From assembly GCA_003230795.1 (NCBI GenBank), contig QIGM01000570.1, forward strand, positions 1-11,243: a DNA stretch of 11,243 bases, given 5' to 3'. This DNA comes from a bacterium. GTDB lineage: Bacteria; Bdellovibrionota_C; UBA2361; SZUA-149. Shown piece by piece: positions 1 to 6,378 of this stretch; position 1 is the stretch's first letter, and every line of letters starts with the position of its first letter. The notes beneath the pieces are model-generated. The model saw only the letters and a list, made by a program, of their open reading frames with translations. It did no database searches and was not told where the DNA came from. Both the position numbers and the translations under genes were made by a program.

Positions 1-559
1 GTGTAGCTTGGCGTGATGGCGGAACCAAAGCACTCGGATCGTCTCTATCGAAATCCCAGTTAGTTCGCTCACGAGCACCGGCTGTCGGCGGCACGGTAAA
101 GAAATCGTCAACCTTTGTAACCGGCGGCGTCGTATCCCTAAGACCTCCGAAGACATAGAGATCCTGATAACGAGTATTGGCAAGAGACCCTAAGGTATCT
201 CTAAGCTGATAGACCTCATCGGCGATTTGCTCTCGGATATCCTGTGTATTCGTATCATTCGCTGCTTGCTGGGCTAGCTCTTGCAGACGAATCATCACGT
301 TATTCGCGGACTGCACTGCGCCCTCTTGTGCTTCAAGATATGACGTTGCAAAGGCAATACGAGCGATGTGGCGGTCGATTCTTTGACTTGTTGCGATCAG
401 ACTCGCAATAGTTCCTGCACGACCTGGATCATCACTCGCATTGATCACTTTATAGCCTGACGAAATTTCCGCCCGCGAGTCTTCTAGATCTCTACGCGTG
501 TTGAGAATCTGTTCGATGAAATTATTCGTCGTCCCAATATTTGTTACACGAAGAGCCAT
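1..559 (-). CDS. flgL: Flagellar hook-associated protein 3 (FlgL), N-terminal part, cut by window edge
   Basis: FlgL is the second hook-filament junction protein. It is exported by the flagellar type III system and sits between FlgK and flagellin. I translated about 186 residues from the ATG at 557-559. The product begins MALRVTN and continues with the flagellin-like N-terminal helical domain: 'SSGYKVINASDDPGRAG' near residues 33-49, a long coiled-coil region, and 'YQDLYVFGG' near residue 135, the usual end of the D0/D1 helices. The gene has no stop before base 1, so the C-terminal half is missing here. Only 4 bases separate it from the flgK stop codon, and its ribosome binding site (AGGA, about 8 bases before the ATG) lies inside the last flgK codons. 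The two are therefore probably translated from one mRNA. The flagellin family shares this N-terminal fold, but position after flgK and the sequence favour FlgL over FliC. Confidence 0.93.
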   Translation of the reverse strand, partial: MALRVTNIGTTNNFIEQILNTRRDLEDSRAEISSGYKVINASDDPGRAGTIASLIATSQRIDRHIARIAFATSYLEAQEGAVQSANNVMIRLQELAQQAANDTNTQDIREQIADEVYQLRDTLGSLANTRYQDLYVFGGLRDTTPPVTKVDDFFTVPPTAGARERTNWDFDRDDPSALVPPSRQAT

Positions 560-563
560 AGAT

Positions 564-2282
564 CTATCCTAGTAGTTGAAGAATTTGAGCGAAGAGTTCG
601 TCAGCCACTCGAATCATTCGAGCGGCCGCTTCGAATCCACGTTGAAAGTTAATCAACTTCGAAAATTCTTCATCTAGACTCACACCTGAAACACTCTGCT
701 GCAGTTCTCGCACTTGCGATTCTCGCTGTTGGAAAACATCAACATCATCGGCAGCTCTTGCAGAAATTCCTCCGACAAAGGAAGTGGTTAAGCCGTAGAG
801 ACCTTCGAGTGTCGTGTTGACAGTAACGTTGTCAGCACGATTTAGGCCAAGGTATGAGTGGTCTCTCTGACGGCTTCTCTCCTCGAGAAGCTTGTCGACG
901 TTAACTGCATCTCCGGGAGCAACGTCAAGTGAGGCATCCGCAGGATCTCTATCTCGCGCGGCAGCAAACTCTCGCTCATCGCTAAGGTTGAAGGTCAGAA
1001 TACGAGAGAAGCTGGAGATGGTTGAATTAGCGACAATATCATTTAGGTCATTAAGAGTCGGTACTCCGTCGTCAGTACCTCCTGCATAGGCGTCTCCTTG
1101 CGCACCAACTATTCCGAGCGCCCCGTTGAAGGAAAAGAGGGCGTACGCGGTAGTTTGTTCTCCAACTGTATTCGCTGGATTTCCGTCCAGATCCAAAGCG
1201 GAAGGATCGTAAAACGCCGCCGTAGTAGAATCCTCATCACCTCCAGTCAGCGTAGCCGGGTCTGCCGCTCCACCAAGATATTGAAAGTTTATACGGGTGA
1301 GGAGCTCGCGACTTGTGTATTCGATGTAGGTTGCAACATCCACAAGGTCACCATCGGTATCGAAAGTCGATGTGTCAGTAGAAGTCTGCACTCCTCGAAG
1401 AGAAAGCAAACCACCAACTTCACCAGTGCCTGAACGCAAGATGTCGGTAAGGTCTTGGGTCACACCAGGCGCTACCTCGTACACGATTTGTCGAAGAGGG
1501 TTTCCATCAAGTCCCGGAGGATTCGCTGCATCCCCCAGGAATAGCAAGTCGCGGCTACTCGTACCGTTGACGAGAGGAAAACCGTTGCTCACGTAGAGCA
1601 AGAGAGTGCCGTCGTTATTCTCCACTTGTTCAAATGAGACTAGTTCACTCAGATCGTTTACTAGCCTATCCCTTTGATCTCTCAAGGTGAGCGCCTCTTG
1701 CTGAGACGTATCCGCTTTTGTGATTTCAAAATTTACTGACGCGATTTGGCTAGTCAGACGATTCGCATCCTGAAGCAATATATCAAGTCTGTCGTCAGCT
1801 TCGCGCTGCAATGAGCCTATCTGGTTGTAAGACTCACGAATTGAATTTACGAGGTCACTACCTTTTTGAATTACCTGGGTCCTAAGTGGAATGTCAGCAG
1901 GGTTGGTTTGAAGATCCTCGAGGGCACCAAAGAACTCATTGAACTGGAAACCTATTCGACCTGCTGCTCCATCAAGTGAGAACGGAGACTCCGCTCGACT
2001 AAGAAACTCATCGCGAATCTCTGCGAAGGCGGTATCGCTGATTCTTGCGTTTAGCTCTTCGTTAAGGAACTTGTCGACAATTCGAACGGAACGTTCGAAG
2101 TTAACCCCTGTACCGACCTCAGCACCCACACCAACGCCGGGCCTCGTTGTAAGTTCACCTCTGCGGCGCGTATAGCCCGGTGTATTGACGTTGGCGATGT
2201 TATCGCCGGTGACACGAATAGACTGCGTTTGCGCGTTAAGCGCCTGCCTACTCGTATCTAAAAGTGCACTAATTGTTGTCAT
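564..2282 (-). CDS. flgK: Flagellar hook-associated protein 1 (FlgK)
   Basis: FlgK caps the hook and forms the first hook-filament junction layer after export. The 572-residue product is of usual length for the family. The N-terminus carries the rod/hook/HAP signature 'SIRVTGDNIANVNTPGYTRRR' (about residues 21-41). The C-terminus has the matching D0/D1 helices with 'EEFSKLINFQRGFEAAARMI' (about residues 538-557). The middle (roughly residues 290-440) is acidic and low in similarity to what I know, as expected for the surface-exposed D2/D3 region; it includes an Asp-rich stretch DTDGDLVD. The start is an ATG with GAGGAAAG just before it. flgL follows after 4 bases and flgN lies 210 bases upstream. 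That upstream gap carries a sigma-54-like motif, so flgK-flgL may have their own promoter as well as read-through. Confidence 0.96.
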   Translation of the reverse strand: MTTISALLDTSRQALNAQTQSIRVTGDNIANVNTPGYTRRRGELTTRPGVGVGAEVGTGVNFERSVRIVDKFLNEELNARISDTAFAEIRDEFLSRAESPFSLDGAAGRIGFQFNEFFGALEDLQTNPADIPLRTQVIQKGSDLVNSIRESYNQIGSLQREADDRLDILLQDANRLTSQIASVNFEITKADTSQQEALTLRDQRDRLVNDLSELVSFEQVENNDGTLLLYVSNGFPLVNGTSSRDLLFLGDAANPPGLDGNPLRQIVYEVAPGVTQDLTDILRSGTGEVGGLLSLRGVQTSTDTSTFDTDGDLVDVATYIEYTSRELLTRINFQYLGGAADPATLTGGDEDSTTAAFYDPSALDLDGNPANTVGEQTTAYALFSFNGALGIVGAQGDAYAGGTDDGVPTLNDLNDIVANSTISSFSRILTFNLSDEREFAAARDRDPADASLDVAPGDAVNVDKLLEERSRQRDHSYLGLNRADNVTVNTTLEGLYGLTTSFVGGISARAADDVDVFQQRESQVRELQQSVSGVSLDEEFSKLINFQRGFEAAARMIRVADELFAQILQLLG

Positions 2283-2321
2283 CTTTCCTCTTCTTCGCCT
2301 AAGACTAGTAGTTAAGTAGTT

Positions 2322-2337
2322 GGCAAGAAGCGTGCTC
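2322..2337 (-). promoter_or_regulatory. Candidate sigma-54 promoter for flgK-flgL
   Basis: Reading the minus strand, GAGCACG (2337-2331), four bases, then TTGCC (2326-2322) resembles the sigma-54 consensus TGGCACG-N4-TTGCW. The GC of the -12 element is intact and the spacing is exact, but the -24 GG is AG and the leading T is G. A start site would fall near 2310, leaving a leader of about 30 bases before the flgK ATG. Sigma-54 control of flgK is known in several polar flagellates. The mismatch in the -24 element keeps this tentative. Confidence 0.4.
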
Positions 2338-2339
2338 AG

Positions 2340-2386
2340 AAGGGGCTTCGAAGGAGAAAGAAAAACTATAGAGAAATAAGGGGCTT
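2340..2386. repeat. Pair of 9-bp direct repeats upstream of flgK
   Basis: AAGGGGCTT occurs at 2340-2348 and again at 2378-2386, with starts 38 bp apart. Each copy is itself a near-palindrome (AAG/CTT ends). They lie just upstream of the sigma-54-like motif in the 210 bp flgN-flgK gap, where no gene is expected. They could be activator sites or chance; no function can be assigned from sequence. Confidence 0.35.
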
Positions 2387-2492
2387 AGAGAGAGCTCTTA
2401 GAATTGAGATTATCGTGGTTTCGGAGGACCCGGAGCTTCTTTCCGCTTTACGGCAAAAATCTCCGGGAGTCTTTAGAGGGGCAATTGAGAAA

Positions 2493-3017
2493 TTAAACAG
2501 AGCGATCGCTAAGACTTCGTCGTCCCGCAAAGGCTGGATCTTCCTCACCGCCATTGAGCTTTCCGCTCGCTCCGTAGGTCGGAAGATCGGTATCAGGCTT
2601 GCTGGTAAGAATAGACACGGTGGTCGCTATTAAGCCCATGCACTGCTTAATCAGTGTTCCGTTTCCTTCGTTTAAAGTCTTTACTGAAGTCACAAGATTC
2701 TTAAGCTCTGCTCCAACGCGGGCAAGGCCCTGTTTCGTGGTGCGTTCTTCACAGAACTCAAGAAGTTCAGAAAATTTCAGTGGAGATGATGCAGAGGAGC
2801 TGACTTCGTCACAGGCACGTCCGTAGACTTCAGCTCGTTGCTTTTCGAGCCCCACCGCGCTTTCAAGCAGGCTCGCTTTTTCAACGGAAATACGGTCAAG
2901 TTCCTCTTGATTTAGCTTTACGATCGCAGCTCGCTCTTTGGTGAGCAATGCAAGAAGCTTCTCCTGCTGAGAGAGCTCTTTTTGCAGCAAACGAAGCAGT
3001 TTTGGGAACTGAGACAT
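2493..3017 (-). CDS. flgN: FlgN-family flagellar export chaperone
   Basis: FlgN proteins are small cytoplasmic helical chaperones that bind the C-termini of FlgK and FlgL and pilot them to the export gate. This 174-residue product is almost entirely predicted helix and coiled coil. Its N-terminal region reads 'LLRLLQKELSQQEKLLALL' (about residues 7-25), a second helix contains KLNQEELDRIS, and a 'CEERTTKQGLARVG' segment lies near residues 90-103, as seen in FlgN family members. The last 30 or so residues are Gly/Ser/Arg-rich and likely disordered. Sequence conservation in this family is low, so the call leans on helical pattern, size and location between flgM and flgK. A strong GGAGGT ribosome binding site sits 4 bases before the ATG. 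The gene overlaps no neighbour: flgM ends 142 bp upstream and flgK starts 210 bp downstream. Confidence 0.85.
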   Translation of the reverse strand: MSQFPKLLRLLQKELSQQEKLLALLTKERAAIVKLNQEELDRISVEKASLLESAVGLEKQRAEVYGRACDEVSSSASSPLKFSELLEFCEERTTKQGLARVGAELKNLVTSVKTLNEGNGTLIKQCMGLIATTVSILTSKPDTDLPTYGASGKLNGGEEDPAFAGRRSLSDRSV

Positions 3018-3075
3018 GTTGACCTCCGGCCTAAGGTAAAACCTAAAAAGTAAAAAACAAAGTCTGCGTTGGGAG

Positions 3076-3104
3076 CGTGTAGGAAATCTATAATTTCTTA
3101 CACG
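3076..3104. repeat. Inverted repeat (12-bp stem, 5-base loop) between flgM and flgN
   Basis: The arms CGTGTAGGAAAT (3076-3087) and ATTTCTTACACG (3093-3104) are complementary at 11 of 12 positions around the loop CTATA. The imperfect pair is a G-T on the plus strand and an A-C mismatch in minus-strand RNA. On the minus strand the stem is followed after roughly 12 bases by a T-rich stretch, which is too far for a classic intrinsic terminator. It could be an attenuator, an RNA-stability element or a protein-binding dyad. It lies in the 142 bp between flgM and flgN, which otherwise has no gene. Confidence 0.55.
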
Positions 3105-3125
3105 TGCCTACACACGAACGCTACG

Positions 3126-3167
3126 GCCCTACTAAGACGGCCCGACTAAGACGAACCTACTAAGCAA
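3126..3167. repeat. Three imperfect 14-bp tandem repeats at the end of flgM
   Basis: The units GCCCTACTAAGACG (3126-3139), GCCCGACTAAGACG (3140-3153) and AACCTACTAAGCAA (3154-3167) follow each other without gaps. Units 1 and 2 differ at one base; unit 3 keeps the CTACTAAG core (with CC before TACTAAG). The third unit includes the flgM stop codon at 3160-3162. On the minus strand each unit supplies a CTTAG, hence repeated TAG triplets just after the gene. Confidence 0.6.
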
Positions 3168-3492
3168 CGCCTTCAGTATCTGATGCGAAAGAAACGAGTG
3201 AGCGAGCAACATCTTCTCTGTTCACACTAAAGCTTCCGTCTTCAACTTGTCGCTTGAGTTCAGCAACTCTACCGGCTTGATCAGTTTCATCTTCCGAAAG
3301 TATCTGCGACAACTGCGCAAGCTGTCGAGAAAGCGGAGAAATGGTAACCGAATCTTCCCCAGCTTTTCGGGCGCTATCTGCCGAGTTTTGCTGATTCTGA
3401 AACGCTGCTACTTTGTTTTGTTTGGCTGAATTTTGCGCGGAACTGGTACTGGTATCTACAGTATTCCGCTCAAAGAGCTTCTTAATTTCCAT
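3160..3492 (-). CDS. flgM: FlgM, negative regulator of flagellin synthesis (anti-sigma-28)
   Basis: FlgM binds FliA (sigma-28) in the cytoplasm and is exported once the hook-basal body is complete, which releases late gene expression. The 110-residue product has a Ser/Gln/Asn-rich, probably disordered N-terminal half. The family C-terminal region follows: 'DSVTISPLSRQLAQLSQIL' (about residues 47-65), then a helix RVAELKRQVEDGSFSV and EDVARSLV. The V-x-x-S and R-x-x-x-L-K-x-x-V-x-x-G pattern, ending in a short helix containing VA, is characteristic of FlgM. The ATG at 3490-3492 is preceded by GGAGG about 12 bases upstream, slightly far. Its presence implies that this organism uses a sigma-28/FlgM checkpoint. 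The gene lies between flgJ and flgN, a common arrangement. Confidence 0.9.
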   Translation of the reverse strand: MEIKKLFERNTVDTSTSSAQNSAKQNKVAAFQNQQNSADSARKAGEDSVTISPLSRQLAQLSQILSEDETDQAGRVAELKRQVEDGSFSVNREDVARSLVSFASDTEGVA

Positions 3493-3677
3493 TTAAAGTC
3501 GTCCCTCCATTGATGGGCCCACTCTTTCCAATTCCTGGAAAGTAAGTCTCTCCTTGGCCAACGTATTCCATCTATAGAATCGTCTTGTTCGAGCGATTCC
3601 TTGAATGGTTTTTTGCCAAAGCGCTTACTGAGCAGCTCGCATTTCTCTCTCTCGCGAACTAGCTCCAAGTGGCTCAA
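3456..3677 (-). CDS. Possible small hypothetical ORF in the flgJ-flgM gap (weak)
   Basis: The 230 bp between the flgJ start side and flgM contains one open frame of 73 codons. It starts with TTG at 3675-3677, preceded by AGGGG at about 3 bases, and overlaps the first 37 bases of flgM in another frame. The product is highly charged (many Lys, Arg, Glu and Asp, with several Trp in the last third) and matches no family I recognise. The non-ATG start and overlap argue against it; the ribosome-binding-like AGGGG and the unusually long gap for this compact operon argue for a second look. I treat it as probably not a gene. Confidence 0.15.
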   Translation of the reverse strand: MSHLELVREREKCELLSKRFGKKPFKESLEQDDSIDGIRWPRRDLLSRNWKEWAHQWRDDFKWKLRSSLSGIL

Positions 3678-3722
3678 TAACCCCTGTTTCTAGTCAAGAT
3701 ATCTAAGGGTTTGCCGTACTTA

Positions 3723-4076
3723 TTACGATGCACCCTCAGTGCTCTTCGATAGCTCCTTTTTGAGGAAATCCTTAACTCCTATCCCTTTACCCTCAGCAAT
3801 TGAATCAGCAATAGCTTGATTTAACATGTCTTGGTAAATCTGGGATTGGTGACTGTCTTCCCCCATCAGGCCGTTCTTTTCTACCGTCGACCACATTGAT
3901 TTGATCATTTGATGCAATAACAATGCCTCAAATCCTTCAGCAGCCTTGTCGATGTCTGCATCTGTTGAAACTTCTTTTGAAGCCAAAGACTTAGCGCGTT
4001 GGAGCTGGTTCTCCTGACGGGATATTCCCATCTCACGAGCTCCTCCTAAACCTCCTAGCGTATCGATCTTGCTCAC
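3723..4076 (-). CDS. flgJ: Rod-binding protein, FlgJ N-terminal domain only
   Basis: The rod-binding domain acts as a cap or scaffold for rod assembly in the periplasm. This 117-residue product matches that domain: 'AAEGFEALLLHQMIKSMWST' (about residues 45-64), then 'YQDMLNQAIADSIAEGKGIG' (about residues 81-100). There is no C-terminal N-acetylmuramidase domain, which enteric FlgJ (about 310 residues) carries. Single-domain versions are normal in many Deltaproteobacteria, spirochaetes and alphaproteobacteria, where a separate lytic enzyme opens the peptidoglycan. The start is GTG (4074-4076) with GGAGA 7 bases before it. It follows flgI by 50 bases and is therefore in the same operon. Confidence 0.9.
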   Translation of the reverse strand: MSKIDTLGGLGGAREMGISRQENQLQRAKSLASKEVSTDADIDKAAEGFEALLLHQMIKSMWSTVEKNGLMGEDSHQSQIYQDMLNQAIADSIAEGKGIGVKDFLKKELSKSTEGAS

Positions 4077-4126
4077 TTGCTGTCTCCAATAAGGACGATT
4101 TTGCCCAGAATAATAGCCGTTTATCT

Positions 4127-5257
4127 CTACATTATTACTAGCTCAGCCTGCAGAGCCCCGGATTTCTTCAGCGCTTGAAATATCGCAATCAAGTCACGCG
4201 GGGTTGCACCAAGACTGTTAAGTCCGCTAACCACATCACCGAGATTTACCGACTTTCTCACCACGGTTAGTTGTCCAGCCTCCTCTGTAACTTCGATATC
4301 GGTATTATTCACTACCGCAGTCTCTCCTTCTGCCAAGGCATTTGGCTGCGAGACCTGAGTTTCTGAACGAATGGTGATGTTGAGATTACCGTGAGCAAGA
4401 GCCACGGTAGACACCTGCACATTCTCACCGATGATTATTGTTCCGGTCCTTTCGTTAACTACTACCCGCGCCGGGATGTCAGGTTCGACCTCAAGCTCTT
4501 GCAAACGTGCAATTAAATGCACCGGGGATTGCCCGAGATTTGGATCAAGTGGAAGTAACACGCTCGCCGCGTCAATTGCCCTTGCGCGAGAGGCACCAAC
4601 GAAACGATTGATTGCTGCCTGTACCCGAGTAACCGTCGTAAAATCTGGCTGTCGAAGAACAATTCTAATTTGCCCACTGGCAAAAATATCGAATGGAATT
4701 GCTTTTTCAACCGTTGCCCCTCGAGGAACAAGTCCCACGGTCGGATGGTTCTTCTGTGTGGTGTCCCCTCCGGACTCAACAATGAAACCACCGAGAGAGA
4801 CCGCTCCTTGCGCAACCGCATACACATTACCGTCAGCGCCTTTAAGTGGTGTCATAATCAGCACTCCGCCCTGAAGCGTTTTCGCATCTCCAAGAGACGA
4901 GAGCGTGACATCAATCTTGCCACCTGGTCGCGCAAACGGTGGCAGAGTTGCTGTGACCATTACTGAAGCCGTGTTTGAGAGGCTTAAGTCTGCCGCATTA
5001 ACTCTCACACCCATTCTTTCGAGAAGGTTCGAGACCGATTGAGGCGTAAACGTTGAGCCTCGCTTGTCACCCGTACCTTCCAGACCCACAACAAGGCCGA
5101 AACCAATGAGTTCGTTTCCACGCATACCCTCTATATCTGCGATGTCTTTCAAGCGCGCAGCGCAAACGCTCTCAGGCGTAAACAAGGCGACGAAGAGAAA
5201 AAATGATACCAAGTAGCTTAGAAAGCTTCGGTAACGTCCTTTACTATGCATATCCAT
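4127..5257 (-). CDS. flgI: Flagellar P-ring protein (FlgI)
   Basis: FlgI forms the P-ring around the rod in the peptidoglycan layer. The family is well conserved and the mature part is unmistakable: 'ARLKDIADIEGMRGNELIGF', then GLVVGLEGTGD, 'FTPQSVSNLLERMGV', and near the C-terminus 'NSLGATPRDLIAIFQALKKS'. The longest frame starts at 5284 inside flgH, but I chose the ATG at 5257 because CAGGGG lies 6 bases before it and the upstream ATG lacks a ribosome binding site. From 5257 the product has 376 residues and a clean Sec signal peptide: basic n-region, hydrophobic stretch of about residues 12-26, and cleavage after VCA at about residue 33. An alternative ATG two codons later is also possible. 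The start falls 14 bases after the flgH stop (5272-5274), consistent with one operon. Confidence 0.96.
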   Translation of the reverse strand: MDMHSKGRYRSFLSYLVSFFLFVALFTPESVCAARLKDIADIEGMRGNELIGFGLVVGLEGTGDKRGSTFTPQSVSNLLERMGVRVNAADLSLSNTASVMVTATLPPFARPGGKIDVTLSSLGDAKTLQGGVLIMTPLKGADGNVYAVAQGAVSLGGFIVESGGDTTQKNHPTVGLVPRGATVEKAIPFDIFASGQIRIVLRQPDFTTVTRVQAAINRFVGASRARAIDAASVLLPLDPNLGQSPVHLIARLQELEVEPDIPARVVVNERTGTIIIGENVQVSTVALAHGNLNITIRSETQVSQPNALAEGETAVVNNTDIEVTEEAGQLTVVRKSVNLGDVVSGLNSLGATPRDLIAIFQALKKSGALQAELVIM

Positions 5258-5271
5258 ATCGTTCCCCTGAC

Positions 5272-6378
5272 CTAAAATGGCCATACCACTTCAAAAATTC
5301 TCGATGCCCAACCTGGCTTCTGTTGCTCGCCAATTACACCTCGACCGTAAAAATCAATGCGAACATTTGCGATTCGAGCAGACTGCACTTCGTTCATTGA
5401 ACTAATGTCTCGCTGACGAACAAGTCCGCTGATGACAAGGATCTCTTCCTCTTCATTGATTGAGATAATCTTCGTGCCTTCTACTCTCAGCAATCCGTTC
5501 GGCAGCTTCTCCATAATAACCGCTGAGATTCGACCGGTGAGTCGCCCCTCCCGCCTGGTATCTCCTTTTGCGGAATACTCCGTCCTTGTGGAGGCATTAA
5601 TCAGCTGAGCAGGATCAAGACTCGTGTTGTTCGCAATCCACTTTGTTGTCTCTATCCCAAAGAGTTCAGTTATTCCTGCAATGAGATCGAACTCGGACTC
5701 GGTTTCGGTATCTGCTCTCTTCCTCCCCTTATTGTCCTCGTTAATTACAATCGTGATAATGTCCATCGCCTGGGATGCTCGGTAATCATTGAAAAGAAAG
5801 CCCCCCTGCGCTTCATCAGGCCACAGCGAGGGATTCCCTGTCATCTGCCCGTTGTAGTACGGAGCAGAACTGCCTGGTGGAAGCGCAGGAGGCATCCCTG
5901 CTGGAAGCATCCCTGCGGCGGTGGGGGGAATAGGGAACTGCCCGAGGTTCCCTCTAGAACCTGGATGGGCAGCTCCCCGTTCGTGAACGTGCTGTGCCTC
6001 TGGTGTGGCACCAACTGTTTTCTTTAACTGAAATCCTTGCTCAAGGTAACGCGTATCACCATTGAACTGAGCGCGAGCACTAGCTTGAGCTGCCGGTGCC
6101 TGCCGACCCGCACCTGGCTGCGGCATCTGCGCAGGAAGACGCGTGATAGTGCCAGGAGTTGCTGAGGCAGGTAAGTCTTTCGGATCGGCTAAAGGTGCTG
6201 CTCTACCCTTCGCGTGCTTCTGCGCAGCTCTATGGAAAGAATAGTCTTGCACTGTTCCTTCCTTGTACGCGCGGGCGAACTCTTCTGCCGGAAACACATC
6301 TCGATCGATATAGCTCGGGCGTGCACAGCTCGCTAACGCTAGCAATAGCAATAGTGAAATAGCTGTTGATACTCTCAT
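5272..6378 (-). CDS. flgH: Flagellar L-ring lipoprotein (FlgH) with long N-terminal insertion
   Basis: FlgH forms the L-ring in the outer membrane. The product begins with a lipoprotein signal peptide whose lipobox is LASC, giving Cys18 as the lipidated residue. The conserved FlgH core starts near residue 184 with SLWPDEAQGGFLFNDYRAS, followed by DIITIVINEDNKG, then 'GTKIISINEEEEILVISGLV' (about 301-320) and VRIDFYGRGVIGE near 339-351, ending EVVWPF. These are family hallmarks. Residues 19-183 are rich in Pro, Ala, Gly and Gln and look unstructured; the family usually has only a few tens of residues here, so total length is 368 against about 230. The frame overlaps flgA by ATGA (6375-6378), with GAGGTG 8 bases before the ATG, which implies translational coupling. 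Confidence 0.95.
   Translation of the reverse strand: MRVSTAISLLLLLALASCARPSYIDRDVFPAEEFARAYKEGTVQDYSFHRAAQKHAKGRAAPLADPKDLPASATPGTITRLPAQMPQPGAGRQAPAAQASARAQFNGDTRYLEQGFQLKKTVGATPEAQHVHERGAAHPGSRGNLGQFPIPPTAAGMLPAGMPPALPPGSSAPYYNGQMTGNPSLWPDEAQGGFLFNDYRASQAMDIITIVINEDNKGRKRADTETESEFDLIAGITELFGIETTKWIANNTSLDPAQLINASTRTEYSAKGDTRREGRLTGRISAVIMEKLPNGLLRVEGTKIISINEEEEILVISGLVRQRDISSMNEVQSARIANVRIDFYGRGVIGEQQKPGWASRIFEVVWPF

Noticed and set aside
2447-2475. Sigma-28-like TAAAGACT followed by GCCGTAAA upstream of flgK
   Set aside because: The -10 is close to consensus, but the spacer is 13 bases instead of 11 and the site is about 165 bp from the flgK start; weaker than the sigma-54-like motif nearer the gene.
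2366-2554. 62-codon minus-strand frame overlapping the 3' end of flgN and running into the flgK upstream gap
   Set aside because: It starts inside flgN in another frame with no ribosome binding site of its own, and the product resembles no known family; better explained as a shadow frame plus intergenic sequence.
3095-3111. AGGCACG resembling a sigma-54 -24 element between flgM and flgN
   Set aside because: The expected TTGC at the -12 position is absent (AGAAA instead).
4431-4874. 147-codon plus-strand frame opposite flgI
   Set aside because: It lies wholly antisense to a highly conserved gene, has a low-complexity Ser/Thr/Pro composition and no recognisable domain; a shadow frame.
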